DNA of 64,000 nucleotides from Microbacterium barkeri (GCF_027921765.1 NZ_BSEJ01000002.1:62001-126000); one strand, 5' to 3'. Shown: positions 34,018-43,185, numbered from the stretch's first letter. Notes: generated by a model not told the origin, from the sequence alone. Made by a program: numbers and translations.

Positions 34018-34800
34018 TCAGCTCTCGCGGACGGCGAGAGGGCCGCGGTGCAGGAGATGCGCGGCCGCCTGGGCCACGGGCCGCACGGTCACGAGGTCGA
34101 GGTTCACATGCCCGGGCGCCTCGAGGGCGTACGCGATCACGTCGGCCACGTCCTCGGCGGAGAGCGGGCTGTCGACGCCCGCGTACACGGCGTCCGCCGC
34201 CTCCCGGTCGCCGCCGAGGCGCGTGAGCGAGAACTCCTCGGTGCGCACCATCCCCGGCGCGATCTCGATCACGCGCAGCGGCTCGCCGTTGAGCTCGAGC
34301 CGGAGGGCGTCGACGATCATCGACTCCCCGGCCTTCGCGGCGTTGTAGCCGGCGCCACCGGGATACGCGCGCTGAGCAGCCGTCGACGTGACGAAGAGCA
34401 GGTCGGCGTGGCCCGCTCCCCCGCGCACCGCGTCGCGCAGCTGCGGCAGCAGAGCCCGCACGAGCCGCTGCGCGGACAGGACGTTCGCCTCGAACATCCA
34501 CGTCCACTCGTCGGCGTCGCCGTCCTCGACACGGTCGGTGCCGCGCGCGCCGCCCGCGACGTGCGCGAGCGCGTGCACGCCGCCGCTCGCGGCGAGATGC
34601 GCGGCCAGGGCGTCGACGTCGGCCTGCCGGGTGAGGTCGGCGGCGAACACGTCGGCGCCCGTCTCCGCGGCGAGCGCCTCGAGGCGCTCGGCCCGCCGGG
34701 CCACGCCCGTGACGTCCCATCCGCGCGAGCGCAGCAGGCGCACCGTCGCCGCGCCAATCCCCGAGCTCGCTCCCGTCACGACCGCACGCCTGTTCGCCAT
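34018..34800 (-). CDS. short-chain dehydrogenase/reductase
   Basis: A 260-residue SDR. The cofactor motif is 'VVTGASSGIGAATVRLL' at the N-terminus with the Arg of 'VARRAERLE' suggesting NADP(H). The catalytic Ser is in 'LLFVTSTAAQ' and Tyr/Lys in 'YPGGAGYNAAKAG' (YxxxK, near residue 150). The second part 'NGEPLRVIEIAPGMVRTEEF' is the usual substrate-loop region. It matches the classical YdfG-type serine/3-hydroxy acid dehydrogenase class by pattern. Start chosen at the ATG at 34800 ('MANRRAVVTG'). Confidence 0.9.
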   Translation of the reverse strand: MANRRAVVTGASSGIGAATVRLLRSRGWDVTGVARRAERLEALAAETGADVFAADLTRQADVDALAAHLAASGGVHALAHVAGGARGTDRVEDGDADEWTWMFEANVLSAQRLVRALLPQLRDAVRGGAGHADLLFVTSTAAQRAYPGGAGYNAAKAGESMIVDALRLELNGEPLRVIEIAPGMVRTEEFSLTRLGGDREAADAVYAGVDSPLSAEDVADVIAYALEAPGHVNLDLVTVRPVAQAAAHLLHRGPLAVRES

Positions 34801-34899
34801 CCGTCCAGTATGCCGTCCCCGACCGAGGGCGCACCGTGACGGCCTGTGACGAGCCGCGACGGCATGCGACGCGCGATATGACGCCGCGTGTCCCGTGCG

Positions 34900-34928
34900 T
34901 TGCCCGGGCACCGCGGGTTCCGTACTGT
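34900..34928 (+). promoter_or_regulatory. metY promoter
   Basis: TTGCCC (34900-34905), a 17-bp spacer and TACTGT (34923-34928) form a good sigma-70-type promoter, 68 bp ahead of the metY ATG. I see no SAM riboswitch fold in the leader of about 60 nt. Confidence 0.6.
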
Positions 34929-34996
34929 CGCAGTCATGCCCGAAGGCGGGCATCCCCGAGCAGATCCCACGACCATCCTTCGAGCAGGAGACACGC

Positions 34997-36313
34997 ATGA
35001 GCGAGAACTGGCGCTTCGAGACCACGCAGATCCACGCGGGCGCGCAGCCCGACCCCGTGACCGGGGCCCGTGCGACGCCGATCTACAACACGACCTCGTA
35101 CGTGTTCCGCGACGCGGACCACGCGAAGAACCTCTTCGCGCTCGCCGAGTTCGGCAACATCTACACGCGCCTGCAGAACCCGACGCAGGATGTCGTCGAG
35201 CAGCGCATCGCGGCGCTCGAGGGCGGCACGGGCGCGCTCCTCGTGGCGAGCGGCCAGGCCGCCGAGACCTTCGCCGTGCTCAACATCGCGCAGGCCGGCG
35301 ACCACATCGTGTCCTCGAGCTCGATCTACGGCGGCACCTACAACCTCTTCAAGTACACGCTCGGCAAGCTGGGCATCGAGGTCACCTTCGTCGAGAACCA
35401 GGACGACCCCGAGCAGTGGCGTTCAGCGGTCCGCCCGAACACGAAGCTGTTCTTCGCGGAGACGATCGGCAACCCTGCCATCAACGTCCTCGACATCCGC
35501 ACGGTCGCCGACATCGCCCACGAGAACGGCGTGCCGCTCATCGTGGACAACACGATCGCGACGCCGTACCTCATCCGCCCGTTCGAGCACGGCGCCGACA
35601 TCGTCGTGCACTCCGCGACGAAGTTCCTCGGCGGGCACGGCACGGTCCTCGGCGGTGCGATCGTCGACGGCGGCCGCTTCGCGTGGTCGCAGAACGTCGA
35701 GAGGTTCCCGGGTCTCACCGAGCCCGACCCGTCGTACCACGGCGCGAGCTACACGACCGCCGTGGGCGACGAGCTCGCGTACATCATCAAGGCGCGCGTG
35801 CAGCTGCTGCGCGACCTCGGCTCGGCCATCGCCCCGCAGAGCGCGTGGCAGCTCATCCAGGGCATCGAGACGCTGTCGCTGCGGATCGAGCGCCACGTGC
35901 AGAACGCCCAGGAGATCGCGGAGTGGCTCGAGAACCACCCCGACGTCGCGACGGTCAACTACGCGGGTCTCCCGTCGTCGCCGTGGTACGCGAACGCGAA
36001 CCGCTACGCGCCGAAGGGCGTCGGCGCCGTGCTGTCGTTCGAGCTCAAGGGCGGCGTCGACGCGGGCCGCGCGTTCGTCAACTCGCTCGGCCTGTTCAGC
36101 CACCTCGCCAACATCGGCGACGTGCGCTCGCTCGTCATCCACCCCGCATCGACGACGCACTCGCAGCTCACCCCCGAGCAGCAGCTCACGAGCGGCGTGA
36201 CGCCGGGACTCGTGCGCCTGTCGATCGGCCTCGAGAACGTCGACGACCTCAAGGCCGACCTCGAGCAGGCGCTCGTCGCGGCCCGCGAGACGGCGGCGGC
36301 CGCTCGGGCCTGA
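34997..36313 (+). CDS. metY: O-acetylhomoserine aminocarboxypropyltransferase (sulfhydrylase)
   Basis: A 438-residue PLP enzyme of the Cys/Met metabolism family. It makes homocysteine from O-acetylhomoserine and sulfide. The N-terminal 'FETTQIHAGAQPDPVTGA' and 'ARATPIYNTTSYVF' are the MetY signature. 'EGGTGALLVASGQAAETFAV' lies at the substrate site, and PLP binds the Lys of 'HSATKFLGGHGTVLGG' near residue 210. The C-terminal 'VRLSIGLENVDDLKADLEQA' is typical. The ATG at 34997 follows AGGAG by about six bases. The metX gene downstream makes its substrate. Confidence 0.95.
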   Translation: MSENWRFETTQIHAGAQPDPVTGARATPIYNTTSYVFRDADHAKNLFALAEFGNIYTRLQNPTQDVVEQRIAALEGGTGALLVASGQAAETFAVLNIAQAGDHIVSSSSIYGGTYNLFKYTLGKLGIEVTFVENQDDPEQWRSAVRPNTKLFFAETIGNPAINVLDIRTVADIAHENGVPLIVDNTIATPYLIRPFEHGADIVVHSATKFLGGHGTVLGGAIVDGGRFAWSQNVERFPGLTEPDPSYHGASYTTAVGDELAYIIKARVQLLRDLGSAIAPQSAWQLIQGIETLSLRIERHVQNAQEIAEWLENHPDVATVNYAGLPSSPWYANANRYAPKGVGAVLSFELKGGVDAGRAFVNSLGLFSHLANIGDVRSLVIHPASTTHSQLTPEQQLTSGVTPGLVRLSIGLENVDDLKADLEQALVAARETAAAARA

Positions 36314-36327
36314 CCCGCGAACACGAT

Positions 36328-36357
36328 GGATGCCCCGGGCGCGCGCCCGGGGCATCC
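36328..36357 (+). terminator. perfect palindromic hairpin between metY and metX
   Basis: GGATGCCCCGGGCGC is followed directly by its exact complement, a 30-bp palindrome 14 bp after the metY stop. It should form a strong hairpin and end or attenuate the metY transcript, so metX may have its own promoter. Confidence 0.65.
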
Positions 36358-36419
36358 GCCGTATCCGGCGACGCGTAACAGTGGCGGGGGCGTCCCGCAG
36401 AGCACGGGAGAATGGACGG

Positions 36420-37625
36420 ATGGACTGGCAGATCTCCGAGGACACGGTGCCGTCTGCTCCCGTCACGGAGGCCGACGCCCGCTCGATGGCCGGCCGTCCG
36501 CCCGCGACGGGAGCGTGGCTCGACGGCGATCCCGTGGGGGATCGCCGGTTCGCCGCGTTCGGACCGCTCACGACCGAGAGCGGCGCGGAGCTGCCAGGGT
36601 TCCGCCTCGCGTACGAGACGTGGGGCGAGCTGAGCCCCGCCCGCGACAACGCGGTGCTCATCCTGCACGCTCTGACCGGCGACAGCCATGTCCGCGGCCC
36701 CGCCGGCCCCGGGCATCCGACCGCGGGATGGTGGGACGCGCTCGTCGGGCCGGGTCTCGCGATCGATACCGATCGGTGGTTCGTCATCGCCCCGAACGTC
36801 CTCGGCGGATGCCAGGGCTCGACCGGGCCGGCGAGCATCCACCCCGACGGCGAGGCCTGGGGCTCGCGCTTCCCGTATCTCACCATCCGCGACCAGGTCG
36901 CCGCGCAGGTCCGCCTCGCCGACGCCCTGGGCATCGACCGCTGGGCCGCCGTGATCGGCGGCTCGATGGGCGGCATGCACGCGCTCGAATGGGCCGTCGG
37001 GCTGCCCGACCGCGTCGAGCGGCTGGCCATCCTCTCCTCGCCCCCGATCAACACGGCCGACCAGATCGCCCTGAACTCCGTCCAGCTCGAGGCGATCGAG
37101 ATCGATCCCCGATTCGCGGGCGGCGACTACTACGACGCGGCACCCGGTGAGGGGCCGCACCGCGGTCTCGCGCTCGCCCGTCGGATGGCCCTGCTGAACT
37201 ACCGCAGCCCCACCGAGCTCAATCAGCGGTTCCAGCGGTCGTGGCAGTCCGACGTCAGCCCCCTCGGCTTCGGCGGCCGCTTCGCGGTGGAGTCGTACCT
37301 CGACTTCCACGGCAACAAGTTCACGCGCCGCTTCGACGCGAACACGTACATCCGGCTCGTGGAGGCGATGGACTCGCACGACGTCGGCCGCGGCCGCGGC
37401 GGTGTCGAGGAGGCCCTGTCGGAGGTCACCGCGACGACGCTCGTGCTGGGGATCGACAGCGACCGGCTCTTCCCCGTCGACGGGCAGCACCGCATCGCGC
37501 GCAGCATCCCGAACACGCTCGACGGGCAGGAGTCGGTGGTGCTGCACAGCGACTTCGGCCACGACGGGTTCCTCATCGAGACCGAGGCCGTCGCCCACCA
37601 CCTCGGCCGCCTGTTCGCGGCGTAG
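36420..37625 (+). CDS. metX: homoserine O-acetyltransferase
   Basis: A 401-residue alpha/beta-hydrolase-fold acyltransferase that acetylates homoserine with acetyl-CoA. Signatures are 'LAYETWGELSPARDNAVLI', 'HALTGDSHVRGPAGPGHP', 'VIAPNVLGGCQGSTGP' and the nucleophile elbow 'VIGGSMGGMHALEWA' (Ser near residue 181). The acid is in 'LVLGIDSDRLFP' and the His in 'DFGHDGFLIE', both at the expected C-terminal positions. Length fits MetX. The start chosen is the ATG at 36420. It supplies O-acetylhomoserine to MetY. Confidence 0.95.
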   Translation: MDWQISEDTVPSAPVTEADARSMAGRPPATGAWLDGDPVGDRRFAAFGPLTTESGAELPGFRLAYETWGELSPARDNAVLILHALTGDSHVRGPAGPGHPTAGWWDALVGPGLAIDTDRWFVIAPNVLGGCQGSTGPASIHPDGEAWGSRFPYLTIRDQVAAQVRLADALGIDRWAAVIGGSMGGMHALEWAVGLPDRVERLAILSSPPINTADQIALNSVQLEAIEIDPRFAGGDYYDAAPGEGPHRGLALARRMALLNYRSPTELNQRFQRSWQSDVSPLGFGGRFAVESYLDFHGNKFTRRFDANTYIRLVEAMDSHDVGRGRGGVEEALSEVTATTLVLGIDSDRLFPVDGQHRIARSIPNTLDGQESVVLHSDFGHDGFLIETEAVAHHLGRLFAA

Positions 37626-37631
37626 CGCGGG

Positions 37632-38699
37632 TCAGTCCCAGACGCCGGTCGCGAGGAAGCGGTCCATCCGCTCGCGGTGCGGCGCGAGGTCGTGCCCCTG
37701 CGCGGCGACCCACGCGTCGTCGTGGTAGGTGTGAGCGTAGCGCGCGCCGCCGTCGCAGATGAGGGTGACGACGCTGCCCCGCTCCCCCGCCGCGATCATC
37801 CGCGCGATGATCTGGAACGCGCCGACGAGGTTGGTGCCGGTCGAGCCGCCCGCCCAGTGCAGCGTGCGCTCCCTGAGGAGGCGGATGGCCGCGAGCGACG
37901 CCGCGTCGGGGATCGGGAGCACCTCGTCGATCACTCCGGGGACGAACGACGGCTCGACGCGCGGGCGCCCGATGCCCTCGATGCGGCTCGGCATGCCCGT
38001 CGTGTGGTCGGAGCGCCCGGTGCGCCATCCGCCGTAGTACGCGGAGTTCTCCGGGTCGACGACCGCGATCCGGGTCGGATGGCGGCGGTAGCGCACATAG
38101 CGGCCGAACGTCGCGCTCGTGCCGCCGGTTCCCGCGCCCACGACGATCCACGCGGGGACGGGATAGCGCTCGGCGGCGAGCTGCTCGAACACGCTCTCGG
38201 CGATGTTGTTGTTGCCGCGCCAGTCGGTCGCGCGCTCGGCGTACGTGAACTGGTCGAGGTAGTACCCGCCGCTCTCCGCCGCCAGGCGCTCCGCCTCGGC
38301 GTACATGTCGCCGGGGACGTCGACGAAGTGGCAGCGCCCTCCGTAGAACTCGATGAGCTCGATCTTCTCGGGGCTCGTCGCCCGCGGCACGACCGTCACG
38401 AAGTCGAGCCCGAGCATGCGCGCGAAGTACGCCTCCGACACGGCGGTCGATCCGCTCGACGCCTCGACGAGCGTCGTCCTCTCGTCGATGCGCCCGTTCA
38501 CGAGCCCGTAGAGGATGAGCGATCGCGCGAGGCGGTGCTTGAGCGAGCCGGTCGGGTGCACGGACTCGTCCTTGAGGTACAGGTCGATGCCCCACTCGGG
38601 CGGAAGCGGGAAGACGTGCAGGTGCGTGTCGGCGCTGCGGTTCGCGTCGGCCTCGAGCAGGCGGATGGCGTCGCGCACCCAGGTGCATCGGTCGGTCAC
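37632..38699 (-). CDS. PLP-dependent cysteine synthase-fold enzyme, Cds1-like cysteine desulfhydrase
   Basis: A 355-residue fold type II PLP enzyme. The PLP Lys is in '[14 protein letters not shown]' near residue 55, the phosphate loop '[17 protein letters not shown]' near residue 190, and '[15 protein letters not shown]' is the substrate loop. The sequence is longer than classic cysteine synthases and matches the actinobacterial group containing Mycobacterium Cds1, a cysteine desulfhydrase that releases H2S; this is by pattern. It is convergent with metX, 7 bp apart. If correct, it could provide the sulfide used by MetY. Confidence 0.8.
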   Translation of the reverse strand: MTDRCTWVRDAIRLLEADANRSADTHLHVFPLPPEWGIDLYLKDESVHPTGSLKHRLARSLILYGLVNGRIDERTTLVEASSGSTAVSEAYFARMLGLDFVTVVPRATSPEKIELIEFYGGRCHFVDVPGDMYAEAERLAAESGGYYLDQFTYAERATDWRGNNNIAESVFEQLAAERYPVPAWIVVGAGTGGTSATFGRYVRYRRHPTRIAVVDPENSAYYGGWRTGRSDHTTGMPSRIEGIGRPRVEPSFVPGVIDEVLPIPDAASLAAIRLLRERTLHWAGGSTGTNLVGAFQIIARMIAAGERGSVVTLICDGGARYAHTYHDDAWVAAQGHDLAPHRERMDRFLATGVWD

Positions 38700-38747
38700 G
38701 CCTTCGACCCTACGCGGCGTCCTGCGCCGCGAGCGGATGGCCCGGGC

Positions 38748-40016
38748 TCAGACCGTGGGGATGGGCGAGGTGCCGGTGTCCTCCGAGGAGAAGGATGCGA
38801 GCATCCGCGCGTCGGAGCGCCGTTCGGCCGCGAAGGCGACGAGCGCGATGGCCATCCCGACGAGTGACAGGACGACGCCGACCCACACCGGGGCGACGTA
38901 TCCCCATCCGGCGGCGATCACGGCGCCGCCGAGCGCCGCCCCGAGGCTGTTGCCGACATTGAGCGCCGAGTGGTTGAGGGCGGCGCCGATCGCCTGGTGA
39001 TCGCGCGCGACATCGAGCAGGCGCAGCTGCACGGTCGGCGTGGCGGTCGCCGAGACGGTCGCGAAGACGAACAGGCCGATGACGAGCGCGATGGTGAGGT
39101 GGGCGACGACGCCGACGAGGGCCGACGCGCCGGCGAGCGCGAGCAGACCGTAGACGAGGGTGCGGCGCACGCTGATGTCGGCGAGCAGGCCGCCGAGCAG
39201 GTTGCCGATCGTCATGCCGAGCCCGATGGCGACGAGCGCGATCGACACGACCCACTCCTCCGCCCCGGCGACCTCGGTCACGAGGGTCGCGACGTAGCTG
39301 TACACCGCGAAGAACGCGCCGAAGCCGATCGACCCGATCGCGACCGTGAGCCAGACCTGGGGGATGCGGAAGATGCCGAGCTCGTGGCGGACCGTGCGAC
39401 CCGCGTCGCCGGGCTGCGCGGGCACGAAGAAGGCGATCATGAGCAGGGCGAGCAGGAAGACCGCCCCGACGACGACGTAGGCGGCGCGCCATCCGAGCTG
39501 CTGACCGAGGAGCGTGCCGCCGGGCACGCCGACCACGTTGGCGATCATGAGGCCGCTCATGACGATCGAGATCGCGCGGCCGCGCTTCTCGGGGCCGAAC
39601 AGGTCGGCCGCGACGACGGCGGCCATGCCGAAGTACGCGCCGTGCGGCAGCCCCGACAGGAAGCGCGAGAGGCCGACGAGTTCGAACGTCGGCATGACGA
39701 CGGTGAGCGCGTTGAAGACGAGGAGCGCGAGGGCGAGGGCGATGAGCACGCGGTGACGCGGGAACCGCGACACGAACGCCGCGATCGTCGGCGCTCCGAT
39801 GACGACGCCGAGCGCGTAGAGGCTGATCAGCACGCCCGCCTGCGCGACGGCGTCCTCGGGGCTCGCGGCGTGGACGGCCGGCAGGAGGTCGCCCGCGATG
39901 CGCGGGAGGAGGCCCATCGAGACGAACTCGGTCATGCCGATGCCGAAGGCGCCGATGGCGAGCGAGAGGAGCGCCCACATCGCCGCACCCCTCGACGTGG
40001 TGGTCGAGGTGGTCAC
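38748..40016 (-). CDS. MFS transporter, DHA1 (AraJ/YdhP-like) family
   Basis: A 422-residue, twelve-helix major facilitator. 'AIGAFGIGMTEFVSMGLLP' in TM1 is the hallmark of the arabinose/sugar-efflux (AraJ, SotB, YdhP) branch. The motif-A loop reads 'FVSRFPRHRVLIALALAL', and 'LSGLPHGAYFGMAAVVAADL' lies in TM4-5. It should export small molecules with proton antiport. The start is a GTG at 40016; a short Thr-rich N-terminus precedes TM1. It follows a thiamine-binding gene on the same strand after 45 bp. Confidence 0.88.
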   Translation of the reverse strand: MTTSTTTSRGAAMWALLSLAIGAFGIGMTEFVSMGLLPRIAGDLLPAVHAASPEDAVAQAGVLISLYALGVVIGAPTIAAFVSRFPRHRVLIALALALLVFNALTVVMPTFELVGLSRFLSGLPHGAYFGMAAVVAADLFGPEKRGRAISIVMSGLMIANVVGVPGGTLLGQQLGWRAAYVVVGAVFLLALLMIAFFVPAQPGDAGRTVRHELGIFRIPQVWLTVAIGSIGFGAFFAVYSYVATLVTEVAGAEEWVVSIALVAIGLGMTIGNLLGGLLADISVRRTLVYGLLALAGASALVGVVAHLTIALVIGLFVFATVSATATPTVQLRLLDVARDHQAIGAALNHSALNVGNSLGAALGGAVIAAGWGYVAPVWVGVVLSLVGMAIALVAFAAERRSDARMLASFSSEDTGTSPIPTV

Positions 40017-40061
40017 CAGGAGAGTCTACGGGCCGTGCGCGGCGCCGCTCTCACGGAAGCC

Positions 40062-40373
40062 TCAGTCCAGGTCGCCGATCGCACGCTCGAGGCGCTCGAT
40101 CTTGCCGTCGATCTCGCCGTGGTAGCCCGGGCGGATGTCGGCCTTCAGCACGAGGGAGACGCGGGAGCCGAACGGCATGACGGCCTCGGTCGCGCGGCGC
40201 ACGACATCCATCACCTCGTCCCAGGTCTCGCCCTCGATCTCGGTGAACATCGACGTCGTGCGGTGCGCGAGGCCCGATTCGCGGACGACCTTGACGGCCG
40301 CGGCGACCGCGTCGTGCACGGAGCCGTCGGCGCTGCCGTCTCCCGAGGGAGCGACGGAGAAGGCGACGAGCAT
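40062..40373 (-). CDS. thiamine-binding protein, MTH1187/YqgV family
   Basis: A 103-residue ferredoxin-like-fold protein. 'MLVAFSVAPSGDGSADGSVH' begins it and 'TTSMFTEIEGETWDEVMDVV' follows, the DUF77/thiamine-binding pattern in which T-x-x-E-G-x-x-x-E contacts the ligand. Proteins of this family bind thiamine or hydroxymethylpyrimidine. GAAAGGGG precedes the ATG by six bases. It lies between a GT87-like gene and an MFS gene on one strand; their co-transcription is possible but a common role is not evident. Confidence 0.85.
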   Translation of the reverse strand: MLVAFSVAPSGDGSADGSVHDAVAAAVKVVRESGLAHRTTSMFTEIEGETWDEVMDVVRRATEAVMPFGSRVSLVLKADIRPGYHGEIDGKIERLERAIGDLD

Positions 40374-40396
40374 GGGATTCCCCTTTCGAAGGACGG

Positions 40397-41614
40397 TCAG
40401 GACTCCGCGAGCGCGACGGCGCGCGAGCGGACGCGGACGGGCACGCGCGCCACGCGCGCGACCGCCCAGACGAGGAGGACGACGAGCAGTGCGTTGCGTG
40501 CCGTCAGGACCGACACGGCGAACGGCTCGGCGAGCATGACCCCCATGTAGAGGAGGGGGTACACGAGCTGGGTGAGGAGCGCGCAGGCCAGCGCGAGGAG
40601 AGCCGGCCCCCGAGCACGTCGCCGGTCGACGACGAGCCACAGCGCGATCGGCGCGATGAGCCAGTCGTGGAACTGAGGGGAGCCGACCTTGTTGAACACC
40701 ATGAACGCGAGAACGAGGGCCAGCGCGAGCGGCGGCACGAGCGAGCGGTACGCGGCGCCCCGGCGCGCCTGGACGACGCCGAGCACCGCGATCGCGGCGA
40801 CCGCGGCACCGAGCAGCGGGGTCATCGCGGCGATGACGGCATCGACCTGCGGTCCCGTCACCTGGAAAGTGAGGATGTCGCGGTCGTAGAAGATCCACCA
40901 GTCCGGGATGTGCAGCGCGGCACCCCAGACGTAGAACGTGCTCACGGGCGCCTCGAGCTGCAGGCCGCGCCCCGTCTGCATCGTGACGAATCCGAGCAGG
41001 TGGGCCGCTCCCCCGCTCACCACGACGACCGCGACGACGAGGGCGGAGGCGACGGCAGCGCCGACGAGCACGGCCCCTCGGCGGCGCATCGCGACCACGG
41101 CCGTCGCCACGAGCGCAGCCGGCCACACCTTGATCCAGGCGGCGGCCGTGAGGAGGGCGGAGGCGACGGTCGGCCGCGTCGCGAGGAGGAGCAGCCCGAC
41201 GATCGCGATCGGCACCGTGATCGCGTCGAGCCGGAACATCCCGACCGGCCCGAGGAGGAGCGCGAAGCCGAGCCAGAACCACGCGGCCGTGCGGCGACCG
41301 CGTGATCGTCCGTCTCCGACGAGGAGCCAGAAGGCGACCGCGTCGCACAGCGTGACGAGGATCGCCCACGCGAGGTCGTATCCGCCGATCCCGGCGAGCG
41401 CGTGTGCGAGCAGCATCGGCGCGAGGGCCAGCTGCGGGTATACCCACGCCTCGGTGACGCCGACGATGCCGTCGCCCGCGAGGGCGCGCGCCGACCACGG
41501 CTCGTACACGAGGTGGACGTCGCCCATCGGCTGGTTGGGCATCCACCAGCCGGCCGCCGCGACCCAGACGTGCACGAGCGTGAACGCGATCCACAGCAGC
41601 ATCCGCCTCGGCAC
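40397..41614 (-). CDS. GT87-like polyprenol-dependent mannosyltransferase
   Basis: A 405-residue integral membrane protein with about ten hydrophobic helices. The first loop 'NQPMGDVHLVYEPWSARAL' contains the Asp of the DxxxY-type pattern seen in DUF2029/GT-C enzymes. The middle part has 'LLTAAAWIKVWPAALVATA' and 'NKVGSPQFHDWLIAPIALW', both family features. Such proteins transfer mannose from a polyprenol carrier to cell-envelope glycans. The start is the ATG at 41614, whose upstream region contains the 57-bp repeat array. No other envelope-sugar gene is adjacent. Confidence 0.78.
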   Translation of the reverse strand: MPRRMLLWIAFTLVHVWVAAAGWWMPNQPMGDVHLVYEPWSARALAGDGIVGVTEAWVYPQLALAPMLLAHALAGIGGYDLAWAILVTLCDAVAFWLLVGDGRSRGRRTAAWFWLGFALLLGPVGMFRLDAITVPIAIVGLLLLATRPTVASALLTAAAWIKVWPAALVATAVVAMRRRGAVLVGAAVASALVVAVVVVSGGAAHLLGFVTMQTGRGLQLEAPVSTFYVWGAALHIPDWWIFYDRDILTFQVTGPQVDAVIAAMTPLLGAAVAAIAVLGVVQARRGAAYRSLVPPLALALVLAFMVFNKVGSPQFHDWLIAPIALWLVVDRRRARGPALLALACALLTQLVYPLLYMGVMLAEPFAVSVLTARNALLVVLLVWAVARVARVPVRVRSRAVALAES

Positions 41615-41656
41615 GCCCCCATCCTACGGACCGCCCCTCCGGCCATCCGCCCCCGT

Positions 41657-42188
41657 GCATGTCTCGAAAGGGCACGGTTTCGGGGTGTCTATCCCTACCC
41701 GGGTGAGACATGCCGGGTCGGGCCTTGGCGCGTGGCCCTGGCGCATGTCTCGAAAGGGCACCGTTTCGGCGTGCCAATCCCTACCCGGGTGAGACATGCC
41801 GGCCCGGGCCTTGGCGCGTGGCCCTGGCGCATGTCTCGAAAGGGCACCGTTTCGGCGTGCCAATCCCTACCCGGGTGAGACATGCCGGCCCGGGCCCGGT
41901 CGCATGTCTCGAAAAGGCACGGTTTCGGCGTGCCAATCACTACCCGGGTGAGACATGCGCCGTCGGGCCCCGCCGCGTGTCTCGAAAAAGCACGGTTTCG
42001 GCGCGCCAATCCCCACCCAGGTGAGACATGCCGGCCCGGGCCCGGTCGCATGTCTCGAAAAGGCACGGTTTCGGCGCGCCAATCCCTGCACCGGTGAGAC
42101 ACGCCACGTCGGGCCCTGGCCGCACCCGGCCGCATGTCTCGAAAAGGCACCCTTTCGGCATCCCTATCCCCACACTGGTGAGACATGC
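41657..42188. repeat. array of seven 57-bp inverted-end repeats, class A
   Basis: Seven units, all exactly 57 bp: 41657-41713, 41743-41799, 41829-41885, 41902-41958, 41975-42031, 42048-42104, 42132-42188. Each starts GCATGTCTC (GCGTGTCTC in unit 5) and ends GAGACATGC (GAGACACGC in unit 6), a 9-bp inverted repeat. Inside, most have GGCACG-GTTTCGG-CGTGCC (a smaller hairpin), then CCCTACCCGGGT. Spacers are 29, 29, 16, 16, 16 and 27 bp, GC-rich and similar to each other (CGGCCCGGGC...). They fill the 668-bp gap between the GT87-like gene and nnrD. No coding or RNA gene is otherwise seen here. Confidence 0.9.
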
Positions 42189-42282
42189 CGGCTCCGCCCG
42201 GCCGCCACCCCGATCCGGCCGCCACCCCGGCGCAGCCCCCGCCCCAACCCCAGCACCAGCCCCCGAACACGCCCGCGCCGGC

Positions 42283-43185
42283 TCAGGCGGCGAGCGCGGC
42301 GGCGAAGGCGGCCGGAAGCGCCTCGGCCACGTCGATCGCGGCGATCGGATGGCCGCGGCCGGAGGCGATGCGTCCGGCGGTCCCGTGCAGCCAGGCCGCG
42401 GTCGCGGCGATCGGGCCGAGCTCCTCGACGTCGAGCTCGCGCCCCGCGACGCGGGCGGCCGCCGCTGCTCCCGCGAGAAGAGCGCCCGCCGCTCCGGCCA
42501 GGACGTCGCCCGTGCCCGCCGACGCGAGCCAGGGCGTGCCGGAGCGGACGACCGTCCACCAGCCTCCCGGCGTCGCCACGATCGTCGCGGCGCCCTTGAG
42601 GAGCACGACGCCGCCGAGCGCGACCGCGGTCTCGCGGACCACGAGCACGCGCTCTCGGAACGGGCCGCTCAGGCGCGGGGCGAGCGGATCCTCCTCGACG
42701 TCGTCGATGCCGAAGCCGAGCGGAATGCGCACCTCGCGCAGCTCCCCCTCGTGCGGCGTCACGATGAGCGGGCCCGTGGCCTCCACGGCGAGGTCCAGAG
42801 CCCCCGCGTCGACGACGACGGGCAGCGGCCGGTCGCGCAGGATGCCGCGCAGCAGCCGCGTCTCATCCTCGCCGCGTCCGCGCGCGTCCACACCGGAGCC
42901 GATGACCCAGGCGTCGGCGCGCCCCGCGCCGAGCACGGTCTCGGGTCGGCGCTGCAGCACGAGGCCCGCGACGTCCTCGGGGCCGTCCCACCGGACCATC
43001 CCGACGCCCGCGCGCCACGCACCCTCCGTCGAGAGCACCGCCGCGCCCGGGTACGCGAGCGACCCCGTGCGCAGGGCGACGACGCCTCGGGAATACTTGT
43101 GGTCGTCTGCGGTTGGCACTCGCAGGACGCGGACCGCGTCCTGGGCGGTCCACTCATCCGAGTGCCATGCGTGTCCTCCCGGCAT
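42283..43185 (-). CDS. nnrD: ADP-dependent NAD(P)H-hydrate dehydratase
   Basis: A 300-residue YjeF C-terminal-type enzyme that repairs hydrated NAD(P)H. Typical stretches are 'DDHKYSRGVVALRTGS', 'YPGAAVLSTEGAWRAGVGMV', 'IVTPHEGELRE', 'LKGAATIVATPGG' and 'SAGTGDVLAGAAGALLA', the last carrying the catalytic Asp of the ribokinase-like fold. The N-terminal epimerase domain is absent, so this is the stand-alone dehydratase. It is divergent from the Old Yellow Enzyme gene, with 58 bp between starts. Its 3' end faces the repeat array. Confidence 0.9.
   Translation of the reverse strand: MPGGHAWHSDEWTAQDAVRVLRVPTADDHKYSRGVVALRTGSLAYPGAAVLSTEGAWRAGVGMVRWDGPEDVAGLVLQRRPETVLGAGRADAWVIGSGVDARGRGEDETRLLRGILRDRPLPVVVDAGALDLAVEATGPLIVTPHEGELREVRIPLGFGIDDVEEDPLAPRLSGPFRERVLVVRETAVALGGVVLLKGAATIVATPGGWWTVVRSGTPWLASAGTGDVLAGAAGALLAGAAAAARVAGRELDVEELGPIAATAAWLHGTAGRIASGRGHPIAAIDVAEALPAAFAAALAA

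Noticed and set aside
34801..34996. SAM riboswitch upstream of metY
   Set aside because: I could not find the conserved core or pairing of SAM-I, SAM-II or SAM-IV; only a promoter is visible.
34936..36378. Leaderless ORF beginning at ATG 34936, at the predicted metY transcript start
   Set aside because: It runs out of frame through all of metY with an Arg/Pro-rich sequence typical of a shadow frame. The metY ATG has a proper ribosome binding site.
41657..42188. CRISPR array
   Set aside because: Repeats are 57 bp with inverted ends, the spacers are short (16-29 bp), GC-rich and similar to one another, and no cas gene is present.
41624..42270. Repetitive small proteins read from the array (phrases such as AETVPFRDM and SKGHRFG)
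   Set aside because: They arise from translating the repeats in several frames on both strands, without ribosome binding sites; one DNA repeat explains all of them.
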